In this document: piece by piece, positions 1 through 11,737 of the stretch
How positions within the stretch are numbered: position 1 is the stretch's first letter
How the letters are laid out: every line of letters begins with the position of its first letter
From: Gammaproteobacteria bacterium
GTDB taxonomy: Bacteria; Pseudomonadota; Gammaproteobacteria; Pseudomonadales; Balneatricaceae
Length of the DNA: 64,000 bases
Direction of reading: 5' to 3'
Assembly: GCA_030748435.1 (NCBI GenBank)
Contig: JASMLZ010000094.1
Coordinates: 1 to 64,000, forward strand
The notes under the pieces: generated by a model
Database searches by the model: none
Seen by the model: only the letters and a program-made list of their open reading frames with translations
Told to the model about the DNA's origin: nothing
Translations under genes and position numbers: made by a program

Positions 1-271
1 CTACGAGTGGTGTGTATTAGTTTAGGGGATAGTTACAGGATAGTAGACTGATAATGGCGAATGGCTCAGACCGGCCTTAAATAAATTGATTAACTATAAT
101 GAGGGAATGCTCATAGACAAGAAGCAGATAACCTAGAAAGATATTTGCCAAATATTCTCTTGCAGGGGAATACAACACATAGCTATTGTCCTAAAAAAAG
201 CATAACTATAGTCGCACTCAGTGCTGTCATATTCTACAATATCTCCCAGCAAACCAATTTGAGTAATAAGC

Positions 272-2266
272 GTGTTTATCATACCTCGTCGCATCCAGTA
301 TTTGCTTGCCTTAACCGGCTTATTATTTTTTACACAAATCGTATTTAGAGGACTATTCTGGAGCCTGTTATCTGACTTACCGGTTGCTTTAGACGCACAT
401 CTATGGAAAGCTTTTTGGATAGGTATTCGGTTCGACCTGCGGGTGGCTTTGCTGGCCGCCTTATGCACTATACCTTGGCTAATTTTGCCGCGCTTTAATG
501 CTGTCAACTATGCTTGGTTGATGCGCATTCTACAAATCTGGGTTGCTGCTATATTACTGATGATGCTCTGTATTTACGTTGTGGATGCTGGCCATTATTT
601 GTACCTGACAAAACGTTTGGATGCATCTATTGTACGCTTTAGCACCAACTTAAAAGAATCAACCCTGATGGTCTGGCAGTCTTACCCCGTGTTATGGGTT
701 TTGCTTGCTATTGCAGCTGTATGGTTGGTAACGGTTAAGCTTCATCAACAACTGATAATTACTACTCTCAAACGCCAACACAAGCCCCTTCATTGGTGGA
801 AAAAAAGCGTTGCGGTAATCGTGTTTGGTGCCTTGTTACTGTTAATTATTTTAGGCCGTTGGTCGCTAGTCCCATTGCGCTGGAATCATGCCTATTTTCA
901 TGGTGATGCAGAAGTGGCTGCATTAGGGCTAAACCCTTTGATTTGGGTCTATGACACGGCCAAATACACCAACCCACAAATTACTGCTACAGACCTAGCC
1001 AACCATTATCCAAGCCTGCAGCAGTTATTCGGCGTCCCTTTGCCTACGAATGGTCAAACAGCTATGGACCGTATTGAAGTACCTGTAGCACCTGTGGTAC
1101 CAGATGGAGCAACACCAAATATCGTCATCGTGTTTCTGGAAAGTCTGGGCAACAGTCATATAGGTGCTTACGGCAACCCTTTAAAACCCACACCCAATAT
1201 CGATGCCTTAATCAAGCAATCGCTCTGGTATCCAAATTTTAATGTACCCGCCCGTTCCACTGCCAAAAGTGTATTTACTTCCATCACTGGCATTCCCGAT
1301 GTATCGGCTATTCGCACTGCTACGCGCAATCCATATATCACTCACCAACGCTCCTTATTCAGTCATTTCACCGACTACGAAAAGTACTATATGCTTGGCG
1401 GCAGTGCCGGCTGGGCCAATATGAGCGCTACTTTGCACAATAGCATCCCCAATATTACCCTATTGGAAGAAAAGCACTGGCAATCACCGATTGAAGATGT
1501 ATGGGGCATTACCGACCGTGATTTATTTAAGGAATCGCTGGAAGCGCTAACATCAGCCCCACAGCCATTTATGGCTTACATTCAGTCGGCGGCTAATCAC
1601 TCACCTCACACCATCCCTGAAAATGTGCCTGCATTTACCCCTAAAACAGCTACTGCAGCAGAACTGGAAAGCAGTATGTTTATTAACCAGGATCAGTATA
1701 ATGCAGTGCGTTTACTCGACCACAATATTGCCTACTTGATTGAGCAATTTAAACAGGCCGGTTTGTATGAGGACAGCATTTTTGTCTTCTTTGCAGACCA
1801 TCAGGCAGCAGGGAAAAAGGTCAGCTTTTTGCCGGAATATATTTACCAATTTGGCCTTGGTGAATTGCCTGTGCCATTAATTATTCACAGTCCTAAATAT
1901 GTGTCACCAGCAGTTGATAACACCTTTGGCAGCCTACCGGACTTACTGCCAACTATCGCTGGCCTGTTTAATAGACCCTACCAGAATACAACTCTCGGGC
2001 GAGACCTGGCCTGGGCCAAGGGCAGAGGTCTGCCGGCTTACGGATATATACAAGACGAACGCAAGAGTGTGGTTTTTAATGGAGAAATGATAGCTAGTGT
2101 TAACCACCTGACGGGCGAAACCAGAGCTGCCATGATCAATAGTGACGGCAAAGCCGAGGATCTGGATCCACATCAGGCTGGAGCACAAGCCTTTATTGCT
2201 TATGCCAAAGCTTATTACACAGCGGCACAATACCTGCTAAAAGCGAATGTAAAGCCGCGCCAATAA
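272..2266 (+). CDS. LTA synthase / sulfatase family membrane protein
   Basis: The protein has 664 residues. About five hydrophobic segments fill the first ~200 residues, followed by an extracytoplasmic alkaline-phosphatase/sulfatase-fold domain (about 285-600). The domain opens with NIVIVFLESLGNSHIGAYGN, which carries the metal-ligand Glu. A Ser/Thr-rich nucleophile region (ARSTAKSVFTS) and a late FFADHQA metal motif follow. This architecture matches LtaS/OpgB-like phosphoglycerol or phosphoethanolamine transferases, which modify periplasmic glycans or lipids. The exact substrate cannot be told. The start is GTG, with only a weak ribosome site upstream. No neighbour points to a pathway; it converges on norD. 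Confidence 0.8.
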   Translation: MFIIPRRIQYLLALTGLLFFTQIVFRGLFWSLLSDLPVALDAHLWKAFWIGIRFDLRVALLAALCTIPWLILPRFNAVNYAWLMRILQIWVAAILLMMLCIYVVDAGHYLYLTKRLDASIVRFSTNLKESTLMVWQSYPVLWVLLAIAAVWLVTVKLHQQLIITTLKRQHKPLHWWKKSVAVIVFGALLLLIILGRWSLVPLRWNHAYFHGDAEVAALGLNPLIWVYDTAKYTNPQITATDLANHYPSLQQLFGVPLPTNGQTAMDRIEVPVAPVVPDGATPNIVIVFLESLGNSHIGAYGNPLKPTPNIDALIKQSLWYPNFNVPARSTAKSVFTSITGIPDVSAIRTATRNPYITHQRSLFSHFTDYEKYYMLGGSAGWANMSATLHNSIPNITLLEEKHWQSPIEDVWGITDRDLFKESLEALTSAPQPFMAYIQSAANHSPHTIPENVPAFTPKTATAAELESSMFINQDQYNAVRLLDHNIAYLIEQFKQAGLYEDSIFVFFADHQAAGKKVSFLPEYIYQFGLGELPVPLIIHSPKYVSPAVDNTFGSLPDLLPTIAGLFNRPYQNTTLGRDLAWAKGRGLPAYGYIQDERKSVVFNGEMIASVNHLTGETRAAMINSDGKAEDLDPHQAGAQAFIAYAKAYYTAAQYLLKANVKPRQ

Positions 2267-2307
2267 GCTACTATCAATAGCCCTAATGCTTGTGTTGATT
2301 GCTTATT
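2262..2307 (+). terminator. Probable terminator after the LTA-synthase-like gene
   Basis: AATAAGC/GCTTATT forms the base of a hairpin. A second inner pairing, ATCAA/TTGAT, closes the loop. The hairpin overlaps the stop codon and lies between convergent genes. There is no clean T-tract, so the call is tentative. Confidence 0.4.
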
Positions 2308-2404
2308 AGACTAGGGAATCCATCCCTGACTAATAGACTTCATGGGTTAAAATTTGTGTGTCGCAGCACCTTTGACACTGACATCTTCTGCAGAGGTTCT
2401 CTGG

Positions 2405-4261
2405 TTACTGACCCAACCTCTGTGTCAGCATTAAGTACAACTGAGGCAATTTTTGGGGCAATTGTCGAGCCGAAGAAATCCAACTATAGCCTTGGCGACC
2501 AAACAGATAGGGCAAGTACTGATTGGCACGCGAATCAATAGTGATACAAAAGGGCACCAAACCCTGTTTTCTGGCTTCGACAATGGCCATACGCGTATCT
2601 TCAATGCCATAGCGCCCTTCATAGCGATCCAGATCATTGGGCTTGCCATCGGTAATAATCAGCAGTAGTTTTTTTTCTTCGGTCTGACGCCCAAGGAGCA
2701 CTGAAGCATGGCGTATAGCCGCGCCCATACGGGTATAGAAACCCGGCTTGATAGCTGCTATACGACCCCGGATGTTAGCATTATAGACTTCACTGAAGTT
2801 CTTAATGCAATGCATACGTACATGACTAGGTTTGCAGGAAGAAAAGCCGTGAATGGCAAACTCATCTCCTGCCGCTTTTAAGCTTTCTGCAAATACATAC
2901 AAGCTATCACGGATGACATCAATAACTTGTTGTTCATCATTAATCCATGCATCAGTAGATAAGGATAAGTCTGCCAATAACAGCGTAGCTAAATCTCGAG
3001 CAGCGGGATATTTCTGGCTAAATAGACGTGCCTCGGCCGGTTGTTGTCCTTGCTGCAGACTGGCCCAATAGTCAACATAAGCTTCTATATCAAGACGATC
3101 ACCTTCAAACTGACCTTTGTGCCAACGTGGAAAAGCGGCCAGTTGCTGGAACTGGCGTTTTAGGATAGTACAAGGTTTACGTAAGTGCTCAGGCAGGTCA
3201 CAAGCTACGGCATCACGACTTAACATAGGTAATAATTGACAATAGTCTGCCTGCAGTTGCTGCTTACTATAGTCCCATTCCGGATATCGAATACCTTCAC
3301 TTAACACTAAATCATCAGCCGCCGCCGAGGGTAGGTCAAGGTCAAACTTGATTCGGCTGGTGGTGCTGGTTTGGCTCTGAGAAAGCGACATTTGATCAAG
3401 CTCATCGGCAATTTTTTCCGCATCTGATAAGTCCTCATCTTCTTCTGCACTGCGATCCAACTTCACATACTCGGCAAAAGTAAACAAACTGGTCTCATGA
3501 CGCACACCAAAGGGTGCCCCCGGCTTGTCATCGGGCATTTCAACACGTTCACCACGACGCCGTCTTTCATCAGCTTGGGCTATTTTTTTGGCCTCATCCA
3601 AACCCACTGTGGAATCTTCATTGGTTGATAAATCAGCAGTCGCCAAGGGTGGCGAAGGGTGCAACCACAAATAAACAGGGGCCGGCGATATTGTGCTATC
3701 AAAGAAGGTTCCAGCAGTCACTGAGCCCGGATCACACAAGGCCTGACGAATGGTTTTTTCTTGGTATTTTTCTGCTTCTGACAGGGATTTTAGCGAGGGC
3801 CTCATGGGTAGCATAGCCGCCACTAACTGCTCATAGCGTCCAGTCAAACCTGGAAACGCCCCTAGGGTTTTTATAGTGGCTTGCTGGCTGGCCTGTAACC
3901 AATCATCTGCAGGCAAACTACCAGATGTGGCCAACGCGGCTAACCAATAGTACAAGTCTTGATTAAGTGCTTGACTTGGCAACACATCAAGACTGTGAGG
4001 CAAATACAAACAGCGCTCATCACGCCACGCCAACTCCACCTTCTGCCCCGTACCAGCCAGCCGATGCAGCCAACTGCGCCGAGCACCATGCGAGGTAGCA
4101 GAGCAGCTACTAATTGTTAACCCGGCATCACCACCCATAGCTCTAAAAAAAACGCCCAAAGGGGCTTTCACTTGCTGCAATTCCAGCTTTGCTTTAGGAA
4201 AGCTATTGTGTGCTGCCCGAGTAATAAAACGGTGCCAATATTGACCAACCCTTTCTTCCAT
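2405..4261 (-). CDS. norD: Nitric oxide reductase activation protein NorD
   Basis: This 618-residue cytoplasmic protein has a C-terminal von Willebrand A domain (about residues 430-618; LLLIITDGKPNDLDRYEG). The middle is acidic and low in complexity (EEDEDLSDAEKIADELDQ). This is the NorD layout. NorD partners the AAA+ protein NorQ and is thought to insert or activate the non-haem iron of NorB. It is the last gene of the minus-strand nor block, 43 bp after norQ. The length is normal and the frame is intact, unlike norB upstream. Confidence 0.88.
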   Translation of the reverse strand: MEERVGQYWHRFITRAAHNSFPKAKLELQQVKAPLGVFFRAMGGDAGLTISSCSATSHGARRSWLHRLAGTGQKVELAWRDERCLYLPHSLDVLPSQALNQDLYYWLAALATSGSLPADDWLQASQQATIKTLGAFPGLTGRYEQLVAAMLPMRPSLKSLSEAEKYQEKTIRQALCDPGSVTAGTFFDSTISPAPVYLWLHPSPPLATADLSTNEDSTVGLDEAKKIAQADERRRRGERVEMPDDKPGAPFGVRHETSLFTFAEYVKLDRSAEEDEDLSDAEKIADELDQMSLSQSQTSTTSRIKFDLDLPSAAADDLVLSEGIRYPEWDYSKQQLQADYCQLLPMLSRDAVACDLPEHLRKPCTILKRQFQQLAAFPRWHKGQFEGDRLDIEAYVDYWASLQQGQQPAEARLFSQKYPAARDLATLLLADLSLSTDAWINDEQQVIDVIRDSLYVFAESLKAAGDEFAIHGFSSCKPSHVRMHCIKNFSEVYNANIRGRIAAIKPGFYTRMGAAIRHASVLLGRQTEEKKLLLIITDGKPNDLDRYEGRYGIEDTRMAIVEARKQGLVPFCITIDSRANQYLPYLFGRQGYSWISSARQLPQKLPQLYLMLTQRLGQ

Positions 4262-4304
4262 ATTATGCGCCCTTTATTAAGGCCTTTGCAGTATGCAAAG
4301 GTGG

Positions 4305-5129
4305 TCATGAATCAAATACGGCATGCACCAGTTGCATTAAACCTGTAAGGGTATCTGCATCATCGCTAAGTGGTTCAATCATGCCTGCCCGACAAGCTGC
4401 AACCGGATCAAATCCAGACTTAATTAAAGTCGCTGTGTACACCAACAAGCGGGTACTGGCACCCTCTTCAATATCTTGATCTTTAAGTTTTCTCAGCGCA
4501 TTGGCCAGGCTTACCAACTGCTCAGCCGTGGTGATATCAATATCACTTTCTTGCATAACCACTTGGGTTTCTGCCGCCGCCGGTAAATAGTCAAATGTCA
4601 GGCAAATAAAGCGCTGTCGTGTGCTGGGCTTTAGACCCTTGAGCAGATTTTGATAGCCGGGATTATAAGATACCACCAACATAAAGTTATCTGGAGCATG
4701 CAAAGTTTCGCCTGTACGGTCGATAGGCATGATGCGACGGTCATCGGTCAAAGGGTGAATAACTACCGTGGTATCTTTGCGCGCCTCCACAACTTCATCC
4801 AAATAACAAATACCGCCCTCGCGTACCGCACGTGTAAGTGGCCCATCCTGCCACTGAGTTTGCTGCTGAGCGATTAAATGCCGCCCCACAAGATCAGGTG
4901 CAGTTAGATCATCATGGCAAGCAACCGTGTGCAACGCCAACCCCAGACGCTGCGCCATAAAGCTGATAAAACGGCTTTTACCACAACCAGTAGGACCCTT
5001 GATCAGGACTGGAAGCTGATGTTGGAAGGCATGCTCAAATAGGGCAATTTCATTGCCCTGAGGTTGGTAATAAGGTGTCTTTATATCCTTGTCATTAGCC
5101 ACCAGATTGAGGCTACTATGATGATGCAT
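4305..5129 (-). CDS. norQ: AAA+ ATPase NorQ (CbbQ/NirQ/NorQ family)
   Basis: This is a 274-residue MoxR-type AAA+ ATPase. The Walker A motif is GPTGCGKS (about residue 44) and the Walker B region is GGICYLDEVVEARKD. The sensor region VVSYNPGYQNLLKGLKPSTRQRF is highly characteristic of the CbbQ/NorQ family. With NorD it forms a chaperone complex that activates nitric oxide reductase. It sits between the small COX4-like gene (10 bp away) and norD, the usual nor order. No defect is visible. Confidence 0.88.
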   Translation of the reverse strand: MHHHSSLNLVANDKDIKTPYYQPQGNEIALFEHAFQHQLPVLIKGPTGCGKSRFISFMAQRLGLALHTVACHDDLTAPDLVGRHLIAQQQTQWQDGPLTRAVREGGICYLDEVVEARKDTTVVIHPLTDDRRIMPIDRTGETLHAPDNFMLVVSYNPGYQNLLKGLKPSTRQRFICLTFDYLPAAAETQVVMQESDIDITTAEQLVSLANALRKLKDQDIEEGASTRLLVYTATLIKSGFDPVAACRAGMIEPLSDDADTLTGLMQLVHAVFDS

Positions 5130-5139
5130 ATTTTACTCC

Positions 5140-5412
5140 TCAGTAATTAGCGCCCTGTGTAAAGAAAGAAATAAGCCCGATGATGCTTACTACCAAAGGC
5201 ACATAAGCCATCATCAGACCGCGCCAAAGCCACGGTGCTTCAGCCAAGCCCATAAAATACTCACTAATAACAGTGGCCTTAACAACTGTAATCAATAGCA
5301 CTATCAATAACCCAAACAAGTGCAAATCGGCTACCTCGGCAAAACTTGCAGAGGCCAGTGTCAACAACAACAATAGCAACCATAAACCAAGCCGTAATAA
5401 AACCATTCTCAT
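5140..5412 (-). CDS. norF: Small membrane protein, NorF / cytochrome c oxidase subunit IV-like
   Basis: This 90-residue protein has three predicted membrane helices and no soluble domain. The motif VVKATVISEYFMGLAEAP in helix 2 is typical of prokaryotic COX subunit IV/NorF-like proteins. It lies between norE and norQ, where norF is expected. The role is accessory: NorE/NorF help full NO reductase activity in denitrifiers but are not catalytic. The assignment rests on position and topology more than on detailed similarity. Confidence 0.65.
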   Translation of the reverse strand: MRMVLLRLGLWLLLLLLTLASASFAEVADLHLFGLLIVLLITVVKATVISEYFMGLAEAPWLWRGLMMAYVPLVVSIIGLISFFTQGANY

Positions 5413-5428
5413 GGGCTTATCGAACTCC

Positions 5429-7247
<1,819 letters not shown>

Positions 7248-8165
7248 CTAGCGCAGATGTTGGATCACACGATCAGCGATCAGTTGGCTTACTCTGATAT
7301 TGGATTCTACGGTAACACCAGCGATGTGTGGCGTCAGCAGTAGGTTATCAAGACCGATGAACTTTGCAGCATCATCAGCTGTTAAAGGTTCGTTTTCAAA
7401 TACATCCAGGGCTGCACCACCGAGCATTCCTTCGCGCATAACATGAGCCAGAGCGACCTCATCAACTACCCCACCGCGAGCAGCATTCACTAATACCGCA
7501 CCCGCTTTCATTAGGGCCAGTTGGTCATTGCTGATAAGGTGATAAGTATCGTTGGTCAAGGGCACATGCAAACTCACCACATCAGCAACCTGCAATAGAG
7601 CATCCAAGGGCATGGCTTGAGTATTACCCCAAGCCGGATTGCTTGGCTCCAAAAATGGGTCATAAGCACACACCTTCATACCCATTGCTTTCGCCCTTTT
7701 AGCAGCCTCTCGGGCTATACTACCATAGCCAATCAACCCCAGCGTTTTACCCGACAACTCCCGGCCAGCACATGCTTGGCGTGGCCACTCACCAGCTAAC
7801 ATGGCAGAGTGTGCATTATAGGCACCTCGCAGCAGGACCATAGCACTGGTAATAACATACTCGGCCACACTCAAGTCATTGGCACCAATGGCAGGATAAA
7901 CGGCTATATTACGTGCCTGACAAGCTTGCACATCAATATTATCCAAACCCACCCCGAGCCGGCCGACACACTGTAAATCCGGGGCATGATCCAGCAGCTC
8001 AGCGGTCACTTGAGTGCGGTTACGCACAATAATAGCCTTGACTCCAGCCATCTCCTGCGCCAATAAGTGCTGGCTGTCAGCCAAAGCAGGGGCATAGTTA
8101 GTTGCAAATAGGTCAGTCAATTGTGCTACAGCTGTTTTATCCATAAACTCAGTGATCAGTATCAT
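7248..8165 (-). CDS. D-isomer-specific 2-hydroxyacid dehydrogenase; candidate (S)-sulfolactate dehydrogenase
   Basis: This 305-residue NAD-dependent dehydrogenase has the family's Rossmann motif GLIGYGSIAREAAKRAKAMG (about residue 142). It also has the catalytic Arg in VNAARGGVVDE, a Glu in LDVFENEPL and the His in LLTPHIAGVT. It is the last gene of the minus-strand sugar cluster, 14 bp after the aldehyde dehydrogenase. SlcC, which oxidises sulfolactate to sulfopyruvate, belongs to this family. In a sulfoquinovose cluster that would be the step after sulfolactaldehyde oxidation. The alternatives are a phosphoglycerate or hydroxypyruvate dehydrogenase-like enzyme. The family is certain; the substrate is inferred from context. 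Confidence 0.8.
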   Translation of the reverse strand: MILITEFMDKTAVAQLTDLFATNYAPALADSQHLLAQEMAGVKAIIVRNRTQVTAELLDHAPDLQCVGRLGVGLDNIDVQACQARNIAVYPAIGANDLSVAEYVITSAMVLLRGAYNAHSAMLAGEWPRQACAGRELSGKTLGLIGYGSIAREAAKRAKAMGMKVCAYDPFLEPSNPAWGNTQAMPLDALLQVADVVSLHVPLTNDTYHLISNDQLALMKAGAVLVNAARGGVVDEVALAHVMREGMLGGAALDVFENEPLTADDAAKFIGLDNLLLTPHIAGVTVESNIRVSQLIADRVIQHLR

Positions 8166-8179
8166 AGTTAAAGCATCCC

Positions 8180-9625
8180 TTAGATTCCGGCAATCGCCGT
8201 ATATTTAGTTTCCAAATAATCACTCAAACCCTGACTACCACCTTCCTTGCCCAAACCACTTTCTTTCAAACCACCAAAAGGTACTTCTACGGTAGTGATC
8301 AGACCAGAGTTAATGCCAATCAAACCATACTCAAGTGCATCTGACAGGCGAAACACACGGCCTACATCACGAGTATAAGCATAGGCAGCCAAACCAAACT
8401 CCGTGGCATTGGCCGCAGCAATAACTTCTGCTTCATCTTCAAACTGAAACACCGCCGACAGTGGACCAAAAATTTCATCTGTGGCAAATTGCATATTGGC
8501 TTTGGCATTGGTAATAACCGTAGGTTGGAAAAATGTCCCCCCCAGAGCATGCCGCTCCCCCCCTTGTACCACCTGACCACCTTTGGCAGTGGCATCCGCA
8601 ATCATCTGCTCAACTTTTTGTACAGCACTAATATCAATCAAAGGCCCCTGTTCTACCCCGGCTTGCATACCATCACCCACGCATAAATCAGCCGTAGCCT
8701 GTGTTAAGCGACTGACAAACTCATTATGGATGCCAGACTGAACATAAAAACGATTGGTACACACACAGGTTTGCCCCATATTGCGGTACTTGGAAATCAT
8801 CGCGCCTTCTATAGCTGCGTCAATGTCGGCATCGTCAAAGACAATAAAGGGCGCATTGCCACCCAGCTCCATAGACACCTTCTTAACTGTCTCGGCCGAC
8901 TGACGAATCAGTGTTTTACCTACCTCGGTTGAACCGGTGAAAGTCACCTTACGCACGTGAGGGCTGGACATGATTGCGCCACCAATGTCACGTGATGACC
9001 CAGTTAGAATGTTCACGACACCCGGTGGAAAGCCCACCTGCTCACACAGCACTGCCCAAGCCAAAGCCGAGTAAGGTGTGGCGGTGGCCGGCTTGGCAAC
9101 TACAGTGCAACCAGCAGCCAATGCTGGGCCTAACTTGCGCGCCAACATGGAGGACGGAAAATTCCAGGGTGTAATCGCACCCACAACGCCAACCGGATGA
9201 TGTGTGACCAGCAATTTACGATCATTGGCAGGGGCCGGAACGATTTCACCTTTGGCCCGTCGAATTTCTTCAGCAAACCACAAAATATAGGCCGCACCAA
9301 TGGCAATTTCACCCCTAGACTCAGCTAGAGGCTTACCTTGTTCAAGGGTCAAGAGTTGTGCCAGCTCCTCCTGATTTTCGAGCAGGGCTGCATGCAGCTT
9401 GCGCAACAGGTCAACACGGTAGGAAGTGTCTGTTTGTGACCAGCTTTTAAAGGCTTCGGCGGCCGCTGCAATAGCCTTCTCGGTTTCATCTGCCCCGCAA
9501 TTTGGCACTGTGCCAATCTGTTCTCCATTGGCAGGGTTGTTTACGGCAATAGTTTGGCCGTTATCGGCGTTAACCCAAGCACCTGCAACAAAGCATTTTT
9601 GCTGCATCATATTGGCAATGGTCAT
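8180..9625 (-). CDS. GabD-like aldehyde dehydrogenase; candidate sulfolactaldehyde dehydrogenase
   Basis: This 481-residue NAD(P)-dependent aldehyde dehydrogenase belongs to the succinate-semialdehyde dehydrogenase group. The substrate-binding signature ITPWNFPSSM is at about residue 150, the catalytic Glu is in SMELGGNAPF, and the nucleophilic Cys is in MGQTCVCTNR. The C-terminal GLKESGLGKEGG is intact. Sulfolactaldehyde dehydrogenases of sulfoquinovose pathways belong to this group. Its place beside a YihV-like kinase and a LacD-like aldolase suggests that it oxidises the aldolase product. Plain succinate semialdehyde remains possible. It is 2 bp from the epimerase gene. Confidence 0.85.
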   Translation of the reverse strand: MTIANMMQQKCFVAGAWVNADNGQTIAVNNPANGEQIGTVPNCGADETEKAIAAAAEAFKSWSQTDTSYRVDLLRKLHAALLENQEELAQLLTLEQGKPLAESRGEIAIGAAYILWFAEEIRRAKGEIVPAPANDRKLLVTHHPVGVVGAITPWNFPSSMLARKLGPALAAGCTVVAKPATATPYSALAWAVLCEQVGFPPGVVNILTGSSRDIGGAIMSSPHVRKVTFTGSTEVGKTLIRQSAETVKKVSMELGGNAPFIVFDDADIDAAIEGAMISKYRNMGQTCVCTNRFYVQSGIHNEFVSRLTQATADLCVGDGMQAGVEQGPLIDISAVQKVEQMIADATAKGGQVVQGGERHALGGTFFQPTVITNAKANMQFATDEIFGPLSAVFQFEDEAEVIAAANATEFGLAAYAYTRDVGRVFRLSDALEYGLIGINSGLITTVEVPFGGLKESGLGKEGGSQGLSDYLETKYTAIAGI

Positions 9626-9627
9626 AT

Positions 9628-10644
9628 CTATTTTTCCTTGTTAAATTTAAATTGTGTATGTTGTCTGTAGCGCTCTGAGGCTCGCAATAATGCTTGTGGA
9701 AAATGTGGATTATTTGGTGCATCCGGCCACGCTTGTGGCTCAATGGCAATGCCTGCATAGGCCCCCAAAGGTCGTTGGTCCAAACCGAGCACAGGTACAT
9801 CCAGCAAACTACCATCATATACCTGTAAGCCAGGCTCTGTAGTACTTACATGCATGGTGATACCGGATGTCGCATGGCTAAGCTGCGCCACCTGACGCAG
9901 TGCAGTTTTTTGTTCTGCCAAGCAAAAATTATGATCATGAGGCATGTCAACGACCCTGTGTCGCAGCATTTGTGGATATCGATAATCAAAATTGGTTCCT
10001 GCTACAGACTTTTTTTCTCCGGTAGGAATCAACTCTTCATCTACTGGCAGATAATACTCAGCATCAACTTGTAGCTTATGATCAAGCACATCATCTGTAT
10101 CTCCCAGATTAAAATAGCTGTGATGGGCCAAATTGCATAAGGTAGTCGCATCAGTAGTGGCTTGGTAGACGATGTCCAATACACCGTCATCAAGCAAGGT
10201 AAAGGTAGCATTTACCGCCAAATTACCCGGAAAGCCCATGTCGCCATCAGGGGTATCAATAGCCAATTGCACACTATGGTGGGTTTGGTCGACAATACGC
10301 CAAACCTTTTTCCCCATACCAGCCTGCCCACCGTGTAATAAGTGCTTGCCCATAAAGTTACGGTCAAGGTTATAAATAACACCGCCAAACACGGCTTGCC
10401 CATGACCAATACGATTGGCATAGCGACCTGCTGTGGCGCCAAAATAGCGTGAATGATTTAGGTAATCAGCAAGGCTGTTCAGGCCCAATACCAAGGCACC
10501 TGGGTGCCCTTCTAGTCTGAGATCCTGTAATACTGCCCCGTAGGTTAAAAAGGTAGCCGTAAGACCACCACCAGCTATGGTAATGCTGGCCACCTCCTGA
10601 CCATCTGGCATGACTCCAAATAAATTTATTGAGGGTTCATTCAT
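9628..10644 (-). CDS. Aldose 1-epimerase (GalM family mutarotase)
   Basis: The 338-residue protein has the beta-sandwich mutarotase signatures RYFGATAGRYANRI (about 65), the catalytic-His region CNLAHHSYFNLG, and a late EPGLQVYDG. It interconverts the anomers of a free sugar so that the isomerase or kinase receives the right form. In sulfoquinovose clusters a dedicated SQ mutarotase has this role; YihR is in the same superfamily. It is embedded in the operon with gaps of 2-3 bp to its neighbours. The sugar itself cannot be read from the sequence. Confidence 0.85.
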   Translation of the reverse strand: MNEPSINLFGVMPDGQEVASITIAGGGLTATFLTYGAVLQDLRLEGHPGALVLGLNSLADYLNHSRYFGATAGRYANRIGHGQAVFGGVIYNLDRNFMGKHLLHGGQAGMGKKVWRIVDQTHHSVQLAIDTPDGDMGFPGNLAVNATFTLLDDGVLDIVYQATTDATTLCNLAHHSYFNLGDTDDVLDHKLQVDAEYYLPVDEELIPTGEKKSVAGTNFDYRYPQMLRHRVVDMPHDHNFCLAEQKTALRQVAQLSHATSGITMHVSTTEPGLQVYDGSLLDVPVLGLDQRPLGAYAGIAIEPQAWPDAPNNPHFPQALLRASERYRQHTQFKFNKEK

Positions 10645-10647
10645 TGT

Positions 10648-11736
10648 CTAATCCAATGCCACTGCCAGACCGGTTCTGGCCGATAACTCAGCTGCTTCAC
10701 CAACTCGGACAGACCAGAGTGCGTCTTCGATAGTGACCTCTGGTTCTCCAATACCAGTTTTCACCAACTGCAGAAACTTCTGATGTTGGTAATAGGTTGA
10801 GCCATGGTGATCTCCAGCTGCCAAAATAGTTTCATCGACCTCCACATCCTGCTTAATCTGTTGTTTACTGGAACGCTCAGATATAACCAGCTGCGATCTG
10901 CGCTCTTTACCATCTTTGGAAAACCGTGCCGGGCCTGGTATACGGGCATCAATACGGCCCTTCGCACCGGTTAGGGACACGACCTCCTGCCAGTAGGAAC
11001 CTTCGGCAAACATACATAAGTCAAGCATGCCCCTAGCTCCATTACGAAAGTCAACGATAACAAAAGCATTATCAATAATATCCGGCGTCTGACCATCATA
11101 CTGTTCGTCCAGATGGTTCACATCAACACCAGCCGAAGCATATACTCGCACCGGATCACTGCGCAAAACCAAGCGCATCAAATCCCAAAAGTGACAGCAC
11201 TTCTCTACCAATGTGCCTCCTGTGCGAATATTAAAACGATTCCAGTCACCAACCTTTGTCAAGAATGGGAAGCGATGTTCACGAATCGCCATCATGCGCG
11301 GCACCCCAACATAGCCTTTTTCCTGAGCTGCCATAAGCTGCTGGATTGGAGGCATATAGCGATATTCCATAGCTACCCATATGGGAGCGGCACGATCCTT
11401 GGCAGCGGCAATAACTGTGCGACATCCTTGCGCTGTAGTACACAAAGGCTTTTCACACAGTATGGGTTTATCAGTAGGTAACACATCCAGCAATAGCGAC
11501 TGATGTGTATCATTGGGTGCCACTATCACATAAGCGTCACATACATCCGCCGCAAGCATAGTGTGGTGATCAGTGAATGTTTGAGCCCTGCCACCAAGCA
11601 AGCCATTGGCCAGTTCAAGCATACCCTCATCGGGGTCGGTCAGAGCCACCACTTCAACCCCATCAATAAGCAATATATTGCGGATATGTTCCTGCCCCAT
11701 CATACCTGTGCCTATCAGGCCATAACGTATTGTCAT
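10648..11736 (-). CDS. Gfo/Idh/MocA family oxidoreductase or NAD-dependent glycosidase
   Basis: The N-terminal Rossmann motif is GLIGTGMMGQEHIRN, CEKPLCTT carries the family's conserved EKP, and GGTLVEKCCHFWDL lies in the catalytic region. I moved the start to the ATG at 11736 (MTIRYG), which has AGGAAA upstream; the track's 23 extra residues would overlap the preceding gene. The family includes sugar dehydrogenases and also NAD-dependent glycosidases (GH109; and, as I recall, the GH188 sulfoquinovosidases). In a cluster without an obvious classical glycosidase, a role in releasing the sugar from its glycoside is attractive but unproven. Confidence 0.8.
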   Translation of the reverse strand: MTIRYGLIGTGMMGQEHIRNILLIDGVEVVALTDPDEGMLELANGLLGGRAQTFTDHHTMLAADVCDAYVIVAPNDTHQSLLLDVLPTDKPILCEKPLCTTAQGCRTVIAAAKDRAAPIWVAMEYRYMPPIQQLMAAQEKGYVGVPRMMAIREHRFPFLTKVGDWNRFNIRTGGTLVEKCCHFWDLMRLVLRSDPVRVYASAGVDVNHLDEQYDGQTPDIIDNAFVIVDFRNGARGMLDLCMFAEGSYWQEVVSLTGAKGRIDARIPGPARFSKDGKERRSQLVISERSSKQQIKQDVEVDETILAAGDHHGSTYYQHQKFLQLVKTGIGEPEVTIEDALWSVRVGEAAELSARTGLAVALD

Positions 11737-11737
11737 A

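Noticed and set aside
145-507. Two short overlapping ORFs (145..348 + and 133..507 -) at the left edge
   Set aside because: No recognisable domains, no ribosome sites; they overlap each other and the start of the LTA-synthase-like gene.
2431-2649. Plus- and minus-strand ORFs inside norD, and the many similar ones inside other long genes
   Set aside because: These are shadow frames of well-supported genes.
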